From the NCBI GenBank assembly GCA_001592805.2, contig CP051142.1, positions 992,001 through 1,056,000 on the forward strand: a DNA stretch of 64,000 nucleotides, given 5' to 3'. Each line of letters begins with the position of its first letter. The first letter of the stretch is position 1. Source of the stretch: Peltaster fructicola (Eukaryota; Ascomycota; Dothideomycetes). Positions 32,023 through 41,588 of the stretch are shown piece by piece. Made by a program: the position numbers and the translations under genes. The notes under the pieces are model-generated. The model saw only the letters and a program-made list of their open reading frames with translations, was not told where the DNA came from and did no database searches.

Positions 32023-33078
32023 ATGAGACTGAGAGTTCGGGGCCCTGAGGGTACGACGACTATCACTATCGATGACACCGCAAGCTGGCGGGATCTCAAG
32101 GCTCAAATCTCGGAGCACACCAAGGTAGCCGATTTCGACATCAAGTATGGTTTTCCACCTAAGGCGCTGAACATAGACTCCATCGGCCCAGAGACAAAGC
32201 TTACAGATATTGGTGTCCAGCTCAATGGTGAACAGATCACGATCTTGCCTCACAACATCCAGGCAGTATTGTCCCAACCCTTGGCAGGGACTGCGATAGC
32301 ATCAAGCACCGCTGAGCGCCTTCCACCAACCAGCAAAGTTGGCCCACAGCATAAGACTGGTGACTTTCTCGATAGACCTTTGAACCTGACGAGACGAAAA
32401 CACGGAGATATTGAATCAGAACCGCCAGAGGTATCAGTGCCTAACCTTGACGGTGTTATGGTGCTTAGGGTAATGCCAGACGACAACAGTTGTATGTTTC
32501 GAGCACTTTCAACCGCCGTCCTTGGATCACAGCTCGATGGAATGACAGAGCTTCGATCTGTAGTCGCTCAGACAATACAAGCACAACCAGACATCTACTC
32601 AGAAGGCGTACTCGAGAAAAAACCAGCAGATTATTGCCGTTGGATACAACGAGAAGATAGCTGGGGAGGTGGCATTGAGCTTGCCATACTCAGTCAGCAC
32701 TTCGACATAGAGATTGCCTCAATCAACGTCCAAGACCTCAGGATAGATCGCTTCAACGAGGGTAAACCCACAAGGTGCATCTTGGTGTACTCGGGCATCC
32801 ACTACGACGTTTGCGCCGTAACGCCCTTCTCGGGTGCTGAGGCCGAATTTGACCGGAAAGTGTTCGACGTGGTGAAGACTGGCGACGAAGATTTCGATGG
32901 CGGTGCTCTGGAAGCAGCTCAAGAGCTGTGCAAAGAGCTCCAGAAACGGCATTACTTCACCGACACTCATGGCTTCTCGATCAAGTGCAACACTTGCGGC
33001 TCTGGTGGAACGGGACAGCAATGGGCAGTAGAGCATGCCAGAAGCACTGGCCACGGCGATTTTGGTGAAGGCAGTTGA
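32023..33078 (+). CDS. OTU1: Deubiquitinase Otu1/YOD1
   Basis: This intronless gene encodes 351 residues from MRLRVRGPEG; an upstream in-frame ATG at 31960 would add 21 non-conserved residues. Residues 1-80 form the ubiquitin-like UBX fold that binds Cdc48/p97. The OTU protease follows, with D-D-N-S-C157 (PDDNSCMFRALS) as the nucleophile motif and H260 in GIHYDVCAV. The C-terminus carries the C2H2 finger IKCNTCGSGGTG ... EHARSTGHGDF. The enzyme trims ubiquitin chains on Cdc48 clients in ER-associated and other degradation routes. All catalytic positions are intact. Confidence 0.96.
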   Translation: MRLRVRGPEGTTTITIDDTASWRDLKAQISEHTKVADFDIKYGFPPKALNIDSIGPETKLTDIGVQLNGEQITILPHNIQAVLSQPLAGTAIASSTAERLPPTSKVGPQHKTGDFLDRPLNLTRRKHGDIESEPPEVSVPNLDGVMVLRVMPDDNSCMFRALSTAVLGSQLDGMTELRSVVAQTIQAQPDIYSEGVLEKKPADYCRWIQREDSWGGGIELAILSQHFDIEIASINVQDLRIDRFNEGKPTRCILVYSGIHYDVCAVTPFSGAEAEFDRKVFDVVKTGDEDFDGGALEAAQELCKELQKRHYFTDTHGFSIKCNTCGSGGTGQQWAVEHARSTGHGDFGEGS

Positions 33079-33240
33079 GACGGTTTCGAGTGATGTGGTC
33101 AAGACGATACAGTACTACTATCATGCTTCGCACAAGCTGACGGAAGATTGCAATGATCAAATCGATAGTTCATGCTGTACGGCACCGTGAGAATCACTCC
33201 ATCCGGAACGCCTCGCTATCTATGCAAAAGCTATGTTGCG

Positions 33241-36200
33241 TCAATAGGTAAGTCTCTTCTGCTCACCTTTCCGCTGAATGCCACCAGCTTTGCTGTAAGC
33301 ACAGTATCGATCCTTAATCGACACGACCTCATATGTGCCTTCTTCGCTAGCTCTGATGCGCATGCTGTGCTCGTCGCTGACCTCGCTTCGTGTGTCGAGC
33401 ACTGCGCCAGCTTTTCTGCCTTTTTCGACATTCGCACTTCGCTGGTAAGTGAACTCGAACGGCGGCGCGCCACCGAACTCGAACAGGATCTCCACTGTGC
33501 CTCCTTCATGAATATCGACATAGCTCTCTCTGCCTCGACTGACGCGAGCGGACGGCAAGCCATGGATGACCTTTTGCAAATCGACAGACGCACGACAACC
33601 AGACGCGCTATCCTGTATACCCGTGATAGCAAATGTACCAGGTTTCTCAGCCAAACGTCTGAAAGAACTGCCCTGCACCACGGCCTTGCGCTCGTGCCCT
33701 TCGAACTTGTAGAAGACCGTGAATGGTGCTGTGCCACCTAGTCCAAACTCAATGTACTCGCCAACGCAGATATCGCTCTGACCTGCCATGGTGAATATGG
33801 TTGGAGGCTCAAAGACTGCAATCTGTACTCGTGGTACAGTGCTATCAAGGATTCTACTGCATCCTCGACTGTCCTTAACTCGTCGCAGAGCCACAAAGGA
33901 CTTGCCCAGATGTAATGATTTATGGGGAATCCTGATGCTCGCATGGTTGGACTGGATGCTGTTCAACGATATGATTTCAGGCTTGCCAGCTCCCTGATGT
34001 CGGACTTCAAGCTCAAGGTCGAAAGGAGGATGACCATGTAAGTTGACAGGTATCACCTCCTCCCCGTCAGACTGCACCGAACAGAAGGAGTACGTCTTGC
34101 CTGGTGTAACGAATGCGGCCGAAGGGCGAGCGAAGACCTGCTGTTGGATCGAAATAGCTGAGAAGTGCTTGTTATTGTGCTCGTAGTTGGCATCCTCCAA
34201 CTTGGTGAACTTGTAATCATAGGTGCCGGCTTGTGATGTGTCAAGACGAAGCGTTGCCATACTCTGGAGCCCCTTAAGCTCTCTGTTCAATGGCGACTTG
34301 ACACCATGCAGCGGTTTGATGTGCTCGGTGTACTGTACTGAGAAAGGCGCTGCACCTTTGAACAGCAATTCGATGGCATCTTCTTCGCCTTCGCAGACGG
34401 GCTGTTGCACTAGAACGTTACCCTTGCGCTCCATCGTATCACTAGTAGCGATGCGCATCTCAGGGCGTGGCACCCACTTGACGTCGAATGTCTTCGATTG
34501 CTCATCGATGAGACCAGGGCAGAGGGCATCGTCAACCTCCAGCAGTGTGTAAGTGCCTTCGCTCGCGGCAGTAATCCGGTCGTTGGCATGGTCTGCTCTA
34601 TGACTATGGTGCTTGCCATCAGCGTCCCTGTAGCGGATCTTCCACGGTCCCTCGCCAACGAGTCGCAATGGCAGTTGAGCTTTCTTGCCTTCAAGCATAT
34701 CAACATGTGGCTCTCCATCGATCCTGCCAAACGCGGCCTTTGGCTTCTGATGTCGCACGTTGATCTTGACCTCATCATTGAGGAACTCCTTGCAGCCAGT
34801 GCCGTCAGTAATGCTCTTCAGCGCAACTGTATATTCACCACCATCGTTCAATGGTGGAGTGCTGAAGGAGTGGAATGAGCCAGACACATCCTTGATGTCA
34901 AACCTCTTTCGCTTGCCTCCATGAAGCAATTCGTACTCGAGGTTGAATGGTCCTTCGCCCTTGAGCGATATGTCAAGCGATACAATATCGTCTATGCAAG
35001 ACACGACCCTCTCTTTGCTGGCGGCGAACTTAGCTCCAGCCGAAGGCTTCACATCTTGCTCAAGGACCAACTCCTTGTCCCGCAGGTTATGTCGTTGATA
35101 TATTGCATCATGCATTTCGTAGAACTTGTAGACGTAGTGTCCTGCATGAGACGGTGTGAGGAGCAATTGACCTCGGTGACCTGTGACCTTCTCCTTAACA
35201 AGATCGTGAGTTCGATCACCAGCCAGGCTCACACTGTACATGACCGTGAATGGAGGGGTACCTGTGAGATCCAGATCGACTCGAAGACCGACAGGTCTGC
35301 CAGCACATTTGTCGAAGATTTCTTGGCTCGTGATGACCAGGTCTGGTGTAGGAGGATTCTCGAGCAGAATCGAAGCTGGTTCAATCACATCTCCCGAGCA
35401 GAAGTCGGTGCTGACTTGTACCAGACTATACAGACCGGCGTCCTTGATCTGAGGCTTTGAGCTGTCGGGCTCCATGGTGACGCTCTTGCGCTGTGGGTTG
35501 CTGCCGTGGTCTCCACTCGGCGATAGCTCGCTGGTTGGACTGAAGATATACTCGAGCTGGTATGGAGATTCTGCGATTGCAGCACGACCTGTAGATGTCA
35601 GTCGGGTAGGAAGTTCTGCCGTCTTTCCAAGCGCAATCTTCAGCGGAACTGAGCCCTCCAAACTAGCGACAGGTCGTTCGTGTACCTTGATCACGGAATG
35701 CAGTTGAAGCGCCTTGCGATGGCGCTCCTGGCGATCTTGGTCGTTGCTCGTGTAGGTGACAACATTGCCGAAACCATCGGTGACCTCGTCGATCGTATAT
35801 GCCCATGTACCAGCTGTGCTGAGATGCTCGCTCATGGGCACTTGGACGATGCGCGACTTTGCCCATTCAGTATCGACACGATTGGGCATAACTAAAGCCT
35901 GCTGATCCTGCTTCTGTAATGGAGAGAAGAAGTCTTCTGGTTGTATGCTCTCAAGCACTGATTCGAGTGAGGCCTGGTTGACGAATCGATGGTACTTGAC
36001 CCGCAATGGTGGTGTGCCGGTAACCTCGAGATTGACATTCGACAGCTCACCACGACACTTGTCAGTCTCCGGGCTCGCGATGCTGACTTTCGGGCATGGC
36101 ACTATCACTGTCTGGGCAGTGTACTTCTTAGAGACCTCCAGGTTGGTCTCGTCGATGACTCGGGCCAGAGAATATAAGCCTGGCCTCTTGATTGGCACGT

Positions 36201-37029
36201 AGAGAGTTTTCGGTTCGTTGAACTGCGGACTATAGCTGACCATTCGTTCCGCCTCCTTATGCATAGTCCTCAGCTGGCCTTTGTTGAAGTGAAGAGTCTC
36301 GTTAGCTTGAGTCTCAAGGTCTATCCGTAGGATTTCCATTGAGATGGGATTTGTGGAGTTTATGGTGAGTGGAAGCCTGATCTCAGTTGTCGCTGCATCG
36401 AGACAGAATGCCTGTCGATCGGCATTGAGTATCGCTGATCCTTCCGGCAGAATATGGATGATCTGTCGGCCCAGGATCAAAGAGTCGTTGTGCAGCAGTG
36501 ACTGCACGCTGACAGAGTTCTCATTCACAGCCAGCTCGTATGCGCCCCAAATGCTTCTGCCGAGCACAGTGAATATCATGCTGATCGGCATCGACACTTG
36601 GAACATCAGCATGCCGTTGATGAACACGTGTAGGAGGAATAGACTGAGCATGGTGCCTGAACTCCATTCCAGCCATGGTATCCGCAGACTGGGCAGTCCA
36701 AATAAGAAAGCACCATCTATCAACATCCATTTCATGAACATCCACAACCCTTGCTCTTCTGACTCTTGTAGCGTAACATAATCGACTATGTGAAGGGCCC
36801 ATAACAGGGCGTAAACGCCGGCAGCGTACAGCCGCTGATGTGGTGCTTCGATCCAGCTTTCTGGTATGACCGGATCATTAGGAGGCGAAGATGATATCGT
36901 TGCCAAGGCAGACTTGGTCTTGTTCAGAGCGCTGGGCACTGGCGTCGGTGTAGAGTTGCCATACTGTGGCCTTGCTTGTGTCCGTGGAGTCTGCGGATAC
37001 GAGCTTCGCATTCGAGGTGTTGCACTCAT
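33241..37029 (-). CDS. POM152: Nuclear pore membrane glycoprotein Pom152
   Basis: This intronless gene encodes 1262 residues from MSATPRMRSSYPQTP; an upstream in-frame ATG adds 28 residues without conservation. Three hydrophobic segments lie in the first ~170 residues (AAGVYALLWALHIVDYVTL, FMKWMLIDGAFLFGLP, LSLFLLHVFINGMLMFQV). They are followed by ~1000 residues of repeated Ig-like domains with recurring GTPPF/GAPPF motifs (for example TGTPPFTVMYS, GTAPFTVFYK, GGAPPFEFTYQ). In yeast this protein forms the lumenal ring of the nuclear pore. Length and repeat spacing agree with the family. The C-terminus ends KRLTY at a stop that overlaps a donor-like GTGAGC slightly upstream. An extra 3' intron is possible but not needed. 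Confidence 0.95.
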   Translation of the reverse strand: MSATPRMRSSYPQTPRTQARPQYGNSTPTPVPSALNKTKSALATISSSPPNDPVIPESWIEAPHQRLYAAGVYALLWALHIVDYVTLQESEEQGLWMFMKWMLIDGAFLFGLPSLRIPWLEWSSGTMLSLFLLHVFINGMLMFQVSMPISMIFTVLGRSIWGAYELAVNENSVSVQSLLHNDSLILGRQIIHILPEGSAILNADRQAFCLDAATTEIRLPLTINSTNPISMEILRIDLETQANETLHFNKGQLRTMHKEAERMVSYSPQFNEPKTLYVPIKRPGLYSLARVIDETNLEVSKKYTAQTVIVPCPKVSIASPETDKCRGELSNVNLEVTGTPPLRVKYHRFVNQASLESVLESIQPEDFFSPLQKQDQQALVMPNRVDTEWAKSRIVQVPMSEHLSTAGTWAYTIDEVTDGFGNVVTYTSNDQDRQERHRKALQLHSVIKVHERPVASLEGSVPLKIALGKTAELPTRLTSTGRAAIAESPYQLEYIFSPTSELSPSGDHGSNPQRKSVTMEPDSSKPQIKDAGLYSLVQVSTDFCSGDVIEPASILLENPPTPDLVITSQEIFDKCAGRPVGLRVDLDLTGTPPFTVMYSVSLAGDRTHDLVKEKVTGHRGQLLLTPSHAGHYVYKFYEMHDAIYQRHNLRDKELVLEQDVKPSAGAKFAASKERVVSCIDDIVSLDISLKGEGPFNLEYELLHGGKRKRFDIKDVSGSFHSFSTPPLNDGGEYTVALKSITDGTGCKEFLNDEVKINVRHQKPKAAFGRIDGEPHVDMLEGKKAQLPLRLVGEGPWKIRYRDADGKHHSHRADHANDRITAASEGTYTLLEVDDALCPGLIDEQSKTFDVKWVPRPEMRIATSDTMERKGNVLVQQPVCEGEEDAIELLFKGAAPFSVQYTEHIKPLHGVKSPLNRELKGLQSMATLRLDTSQAGTYDYKFTKLEDANYEHNNKHFSAISIQQQVFARPSAAFVTPGKTYSFCSVQSDGEEVIPVNLHGHPPFDLELEVRHQGAGKPEIISLNSIQSNHASIRIPHKSLHLGKSFVALRRVKDSRGCSRILDSTVPRVQIAVFEPPTIFTMAGQSDICVGEYIEFGLGGTAPFTVFYKFEGHERKAVVQGSSFRRLAEKPGTFAITGIQDSASGCRASVDLQKVIHGLPSARVSRGRESYVDIHEGGTVEILFEFGGAPPFEFTYQRSANVEKGRKAGAVLDTRSEVSDEHSMRIRASEEGTYEVVSIKDRYCAYSKAGGIQRKGEQKRLTY

Positions 37030-37539
37030 GGCATCGAAGTAGCTATCATGAGCATGAGATAGGCGGTGAAGCTGAGGACAGCATCCGAATAGAATGTACG
37101 GTTGGTGTCTCACACTGTCAAGGAGCGTAGGTCGAGCTGTTGAAGATCAAAGCAGTGCTGCAGAATGTCTCGTAAACACGGCGCGTCAATCAGTAACTTT
37201 CAACAAGCGTGCTTGAATGCCTGAGGCACTCGTACCACTACTTCACCTCAGACTCGCATCATACCAATCTTGACAGAATACACCTGCAACTGCGAAACTC
37301 GCATTCAGCAGCCCAGCCGTTGACGTTTCCTACGCTTTGTAGCTGTTTGGTGATGTTGAGCAGGTGCGTTTGCAGGTCAATCGATGCCCCATTTAGAACG
37401 CAGGGTGATCTTGCACAATATCACTCCAAGCGCACACTGCTGGCTATAAGTATGTAAACGCTCGAAACTTCTTCTTCTTCTTCGCTCGTCTTGTGTTCTC
37501 TAGCTCTTTTCTACTCTCTCATCACTCATATCACACAAA
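37030..37539. promoter_or_regulatory. Divergent promoter POM152/UCH with a CTT run in the leader
   Basis: This 510-bp stretch has no credible gene. A CTT repeat (37468-37483) and further CT-rich sequence just precede the UCH start, a common feature of fungal leaders and core promoters. Confidence 0.45.
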
Positions 37540-38948
37540 ATGGCGACAGACACAAATCCCCAGAACGTCGCTCCAACTGCAGCAAGCACAGAGCCAACTG
37601 TGCCTGGAGAAAACGGCACCAAGCCAGCTGTCGACCTTACCAACGACAGCACCGGTCCCCGAGACGGCAATGCTGTCTCGGAGCGCCGAGCCGCCAAAGT
37701 CGCTGGAGATGGCAAGTCCATCGAGGAGAGCGCCAGTGTCGCAGGCGACACTGTTCCCCAAAACACCGATGCTGTGGCGACCAGCACAGATACAACGACC
37801 AGAGGAGATGCAGGTCACAGCATCGACCTCAACAAGTGGTCAGGCTGGGTCGAGCTCGAGTCAGAGCCAGCCTACTTCAACGCACTGCTGGGAGAGATCG
37901 GAGTTCAAGGCGTCAAAGTACAGGAGATTCTCGGCCTAGATGAAGAGCTTGTGGCATTGATCCCGCAACCGTGTCACGCTCTGATCTTCCTCTTCAAGTA
38001 CATCGGCTCTGATAGAGACGAATCTGACGATGAGCAACCAGACGATATCTGGTTTGCACGACAAATCGCACCAAATGCGTGCGCAACACAAGCACTCATG
38101 AACATCATCATGAATATCCCGGGCTTGAGCATTGGCGGTCGACTGGCAGCATTCAAAGCAGTCACCAGCGACATGACACCAACAGAGCGTGGAGACGAAC
38201 TCGACCAATTGCATTTCGTTAGAGCAGTACACAACAGCTTCGCCACAGAGAACGACATCATCTCGGCAGATCAGATCTACCAAAAACAAGTCAAGACCAA
38301 CCATAAGCGAGCTGCAAACGCCAAAGCCGACAAGGCAAAGAAGAGGAAGCTCGACGAAGATGACACCACCTTCGAGCCATCCAAACGTACTAGGTCTGGC
38401 AGCACAGCAGCAGCACGCTCTCAGCAGAAGTCAGAAGAGGTCACCGCTGCCAGCACTAAGCCGACCAGACCCTCTGCACGTGCTCAGCGTCAGAATGCGA
38501 GACGTCGCAAGGCTCCGGCTAGTGAGGCAGCATATCACTACTGCGCTTACATGCCTATCGGTGGACACCTCTGGCTGCTTGATGGTCTTGAGCCAAGCCC
38601 GGAGGATCTTGGTGCTGTCCCTGCTCAGGGCACTTGGCTCGACGCTGCTATCCCTGCCCTTGGTCAGCGCATGGCCGCGTACGAGGCTGATGATGTTGAG
38701 TTCTGTCTCATGGCTATCGTCCATGACCCAGCAACAGGCCCCCAGAAGCAGGATGTCGGAGATGTGAACGAGCTCAGCAACGACAGAAGCGACGCAGAGC
38801 GGGTCTTTCACCGTCGGCATGACTATGCCAGGTAAGTTTATCTCCTCCCAAGTTCTTCAGACATTACTGACGTATGCACAGCTTCGTAAGGGGCTGGATG
38901 ACAGAGCTCGCTGAGGGTGATCACCTAGAGGATCTCATGCAGGCATGA
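37540..38948 (+). CDS. Ubiquitin C-terminal hydrolase, UCH37/UCHL5 (S. pombe Uch2) type
   Basis: Exons 37540-38831 and 38882-38948 encode 452 residues. The 50-nt intron has a GTAAGT donor and a CTGAC...CACAG end. A ~95-residue low-complexity N-terminus precedes the peptidase C12 domain. The nucleophile is C181 (APNACATQALMN), the His is H343 and the Asp is D348 (GGHLWLLDGL). Between them sits a basic insertion with AKKRKLDEDD, a likely nuclear signal, and a TRPSARAQRQNARRRK stretch. The C-terminal FHRRHDYASFVRGWMTELAE segment, completed by exon 2, matches the helix that UCH37 uses to dock on partners. In relatives the enzyme works at the 19S proteasome or with chromatin complexes. The Lys-rich insertion and the N-terminal extension are unusual relative to the animal enzyme. 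Confidence 0.92.
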
Positions 38949-39113
38949 GAGCTTAGGCTGGAACCCCTTGGCTTCTGTACACCGGCATAGCCTCGTGTGC
39001 ATTGCTCTTCGAAAGTGGTGGCCACACCATCTTGTCGTACCGTTTCTGTTATGTTATGGTGACAGTGGTACGCAAACGGCTGGCCCTGAATGCATCATTA
39101 GGACGCATATGTA

Positions 39114-40172
39114 TCATGATGAGAAATGTAACACAGCCCATCCAACATCCTGCTCATGCTGTCGTCCGTGAAACAGGTAATAGAGCCATTGCTTCTTTTC
39201 CTTTGACCACTTTCTGTTGGGCAGGTATACCTCCAGGCCATAGTAGTTGTCGCGGTGATACGGAAACTCATAAGACGGTGGTCCATTCTTCTCCAAGAAT
39301 GTATCATTACCGCACACGGCCTCGGCATCAGACATCTGATACAGACGTTCCTCGACAGCGCCGGCCTTCCCAGCCTGCTTTATCCTTCTCAATATCGTGC
39401 CAACGATCGTCTCCAGGTGCATCTGAAGCAAGACAGCGTAGGTGAGGTGCTTGGTGACGGCTCTATCGATGATCGTTGCGTGATGGCTCATGAGCTCTTG
39501 GTTCCACTCCGATGTCTCGTGACGTGCTATCATAGGTATAGGCTGTCGACTGTTCAGGTTCTTCTGCCAGTGAGCGAGATCGAGGATGAGACAAAGATGG
39601 TTCCAAGCATAGATGCACGTCGTGCATGTACAGAGCTTTTCCTGGTCAATAGCTGGAATGTGCTGATATGCCTTCTTGTGTAGTGCCATAAGCTTCTGTC
39701 TCCTTGGATTGAGAAGAGCAAAGTGTGCCGCCGGATCGACCTTCGCCAGCAGGATGGGCAGTGGAAAGCACCGGTGAAGCGTCCAATACCGTTGACTGAT
39801 GATATCTTTGGCTATAACATACTCATGCTCCTTGATGAACTCATTCAGAGCGACGTTGACCTGTCGGACGACCAAGACATCTCTTGGCTGCAGTGCTCCA
39901 AGCACTTGAAGCAGTAGTTCTGCAGGCAGACGAAGTACAGATGCCAGTGCTTGCTTCTCAGCCAGCTTAACTGACTTCTTGGCTTGCTTCTTGTTCAGTC
40001 TGTCCAATTTCTTCGAATGTAATGGCAGAATGACTGTCGTGTCTACCAGCGGTTCTTCGTCATCGATGCTATCGACTTTCTTAACCACATCTTTGCCAGG
40101 CGGCCGTGTCGGTCGATGGAGTTCTTTAGAGGTCGTGAACTCGGTTGCTGCATTCGACAGAACGACGGGCAT
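39114..40172 (-). CDS. F-box protein of fungal type, substrate unknown
   Basis: This gene encodes 352 residues from the first ATG (MPVVLSNAATEF); the seven codons before it are open but begin on GTG. A Lys-rich segment (KKLDRLNKKQAKKSVK) precedes an F-box at residues ~79-113 (LRLPAELLLQVLGALQPRDV). The C-terminal part contains CTCTTCIYAWNHLCLILD, seen in many fungal F-box proteins, and a WSKEKKQWLYYLF motif near the end. The presumed role is substrate adaptor of an SCF ubiquitin ligase; the target cannot be inferred. It lies 165 bp from the convergent UCH stop. Confidence 0.85.
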   Translation of the reverse strand: MPVVLSNAATEFTTSKELHRPTRPPGKDVVKKVDSIDDEEPLVDTTVILPLHSKKLDRLNKKQAKKSVKLAEKQALASVLRLPAELLLQVLGALQPRDVLVVRQVNVALNEFIKEHEYVIAKDIISQRYWTLHRCFPLPILLAKVDPAAHFALLNPRRQKLMALHKKAYQHIPAIDQEKLCTCTTCIYAWNHLCLILDLAHWQKNLNSRQPIPMIARHETSEWNQELMSHHATIIDRAVTKHLTYAVLLQMHLETIVGTILRRIKQAGKAGAVEERLYQMSDAEAVCGNDTFLEKNGPPSYEFPYHRDNYYGLEVYLPNRKWSKEKKQWLYYLFHGRQHEQDVGWAVLHFSS

Positions 40173-40440
40173 GCTTGATTGTATCCGGGACACTAGTTGT
40201 CACAAGAAGAAAATGTGTGAGAGGATGGGATCTGGCAGAGAGTCATTCTTGCCACTGACGCTGTGAGTTATGGAAAATCCCAAGGATCGACTTCTTCCTC
40301 TCACAAAAACGACGTGCCGCCACTCCGGTGCTCTCATGGGCAATGATTACTAGAATGGCATACGAGTCTGCATGGTAGCATTCAAGTAACCACTTCTAGC
40401 ATTTCTTCAACCGCCGCTACAGCACCGACGTCTAGAGATC

Positions 40441-41355
40441 ATGGCAGCCCATCAAGAGGATCATCACGTTCCACCCCCAGGTGCGCCTCCTCTCCTAAAC
40501 CGAGCCCAAGTCATCGAGTTATGCTCGAATGGCTGGATCAATATAGATCTCCCACAGCAGTTAGAACGCGACATCGATGTTCTACAGACCATAGCAGCCG
40601 AGTTCTTCGCCAAGCAAGAACATATGAAGTTGGAGTATACATCGCCAAAGCATCCTGAAGACGAAGGCTACTACCATGTGCCTGACGAGAAAGAGTATTT
40701 CACGTTCCATCGTGAGTTAACACAGACCTTTGCGATCCAAGACCACGTCAGAGTCATCTGGCCACAGGTTGCGGCATTCTTACATCGCATGCTGTGCGAC
40801 TTGAGCAGCGCAGGCGGCCTTGATCCTACTACTTGGGATGAGGTGATCAAGGGCGCTCTCACCTTTCCGGATGAGAAGACGAGCCTTCGTGACAGTCCAA
40901 CCCTTCTTCGCCTGTTTCGATATGACCCGGCCACCGGCACTGCAGAGAACCATACCGATCTTGGTCTACTGACCTTGTGCGTCGGTACTGGCGCTGGCCT
41001 GGAGGTCCAAGATCTGTCCCAACGTCCTGCGAAATGGACTGGCTCTGCCAAGTGTACAGTAATGGTGGGAGAGTCGCTACGAAGGCTGTCAAGCAACAAC
41101 ATTCGTGCAGGCTTACATCGTGTCGTGGCCAATCCTGTCGGGCGTCAGAGCTTCGTGTTTGCTCTGCGACCTAACCTTTCAACATCGGTAGATCTAGAGC
41201 ACTTTGGAGGGAGCGGCATGGTTGACTTGAGAGATCTGTTCACAAGCATCAAAGGCAGCAAGTACAACGTGAATGCAAGAACAGAGGTGCGACAGCAGCA
41301 ACGACAGCAGCATGTCGTTAATCGTGCCGATGTGGGAAAAATGTCCATACAATAG
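40441..41355 (+). CDS. 2-oxoglutarate/Fe(II)-dependent dioxygenase, isopenicillin-N-synthase-like fold
   Basis: This intronless gene encodes 304 residues. The iron facial triad is visible as H171-x-D173 (ENHTDLGLLTL) and H226 (RAGLHRVVANP). The 2-oxoglutarate anchor R235-x-S237 follows in GRQSFVFALRP. The N-terminal part matches the DIOX_N region in general shape (a helical FFAKQEHMKLEY segment before a substrate loop). The C-terminal ~25 residues are Gln-rich and look disordered. No biosynthetic cluster surrounds it: its neighbours are an F-box protein and an augmin subunit. A natural-product role is therefore not supported here. Confidence 0.9.
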   Translation: MAAHQEDHHVPPPGAPPLLNRAQVIELCSNGWINIDLPQQLERDIDVLQTIAAEFFAKQEHMKLEYTSPKHPEDEGYYHVPDEKEYFTFHRELTQTFAIQDHVRVIWPQVAAFLHRMLCDLSSAGGLDPTTWDEVIKGALTFPDEKTSLRDSPTLLRLFRYDPATGTAENHTDLGLLTLCVGTGAGLEVQDLSQRPAKWTGSAKCTVMVGESLRRLSSNNIRAGLHRVVANPVGRQSFVFALRPNLSTSVDLEHFGGSGMVDLRDLFTSIKGSKYNVNARTEVRQQQRQQHVVNRADVGKMSIQ

Positions 41356-41588
41356 CTCACGGGTAAGTGTTGTGAGATATGCGGTGGGCTGTGCCTGTGG
41401 GACGACAACTCTCATTCACGCAGGAGCACAAATGGAACAACCTGATACCGGCCTCGAGCTTTCTGCCCGGGATGTACTTTGTTGGCATAATCATATGTCT
41501 TTATTCGTAGCCTACATTGAGGTGACATGGCTTCATGTCAGTGTCCAGCTTGTATCGAGTGTCCTAGGTCATCTCGTCCGTGGGGGCA

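Noticed and set aside
33205-33262. Extra 3' intron at the end of POM152 (GTGAGC donor)
   Set aside because: The frame ends naturally at KRLTY with the family's usual length; the candidate intron would be under 40 nt, so it is not needed.
40441-41355. Secondary-metabolite cluster around the 2OG dioxygenase
   Set aside because: Neighbours are an F-box protein, UCH, augmin subunit and HD nucleotidase; no synthase, P450 or transporter is present.
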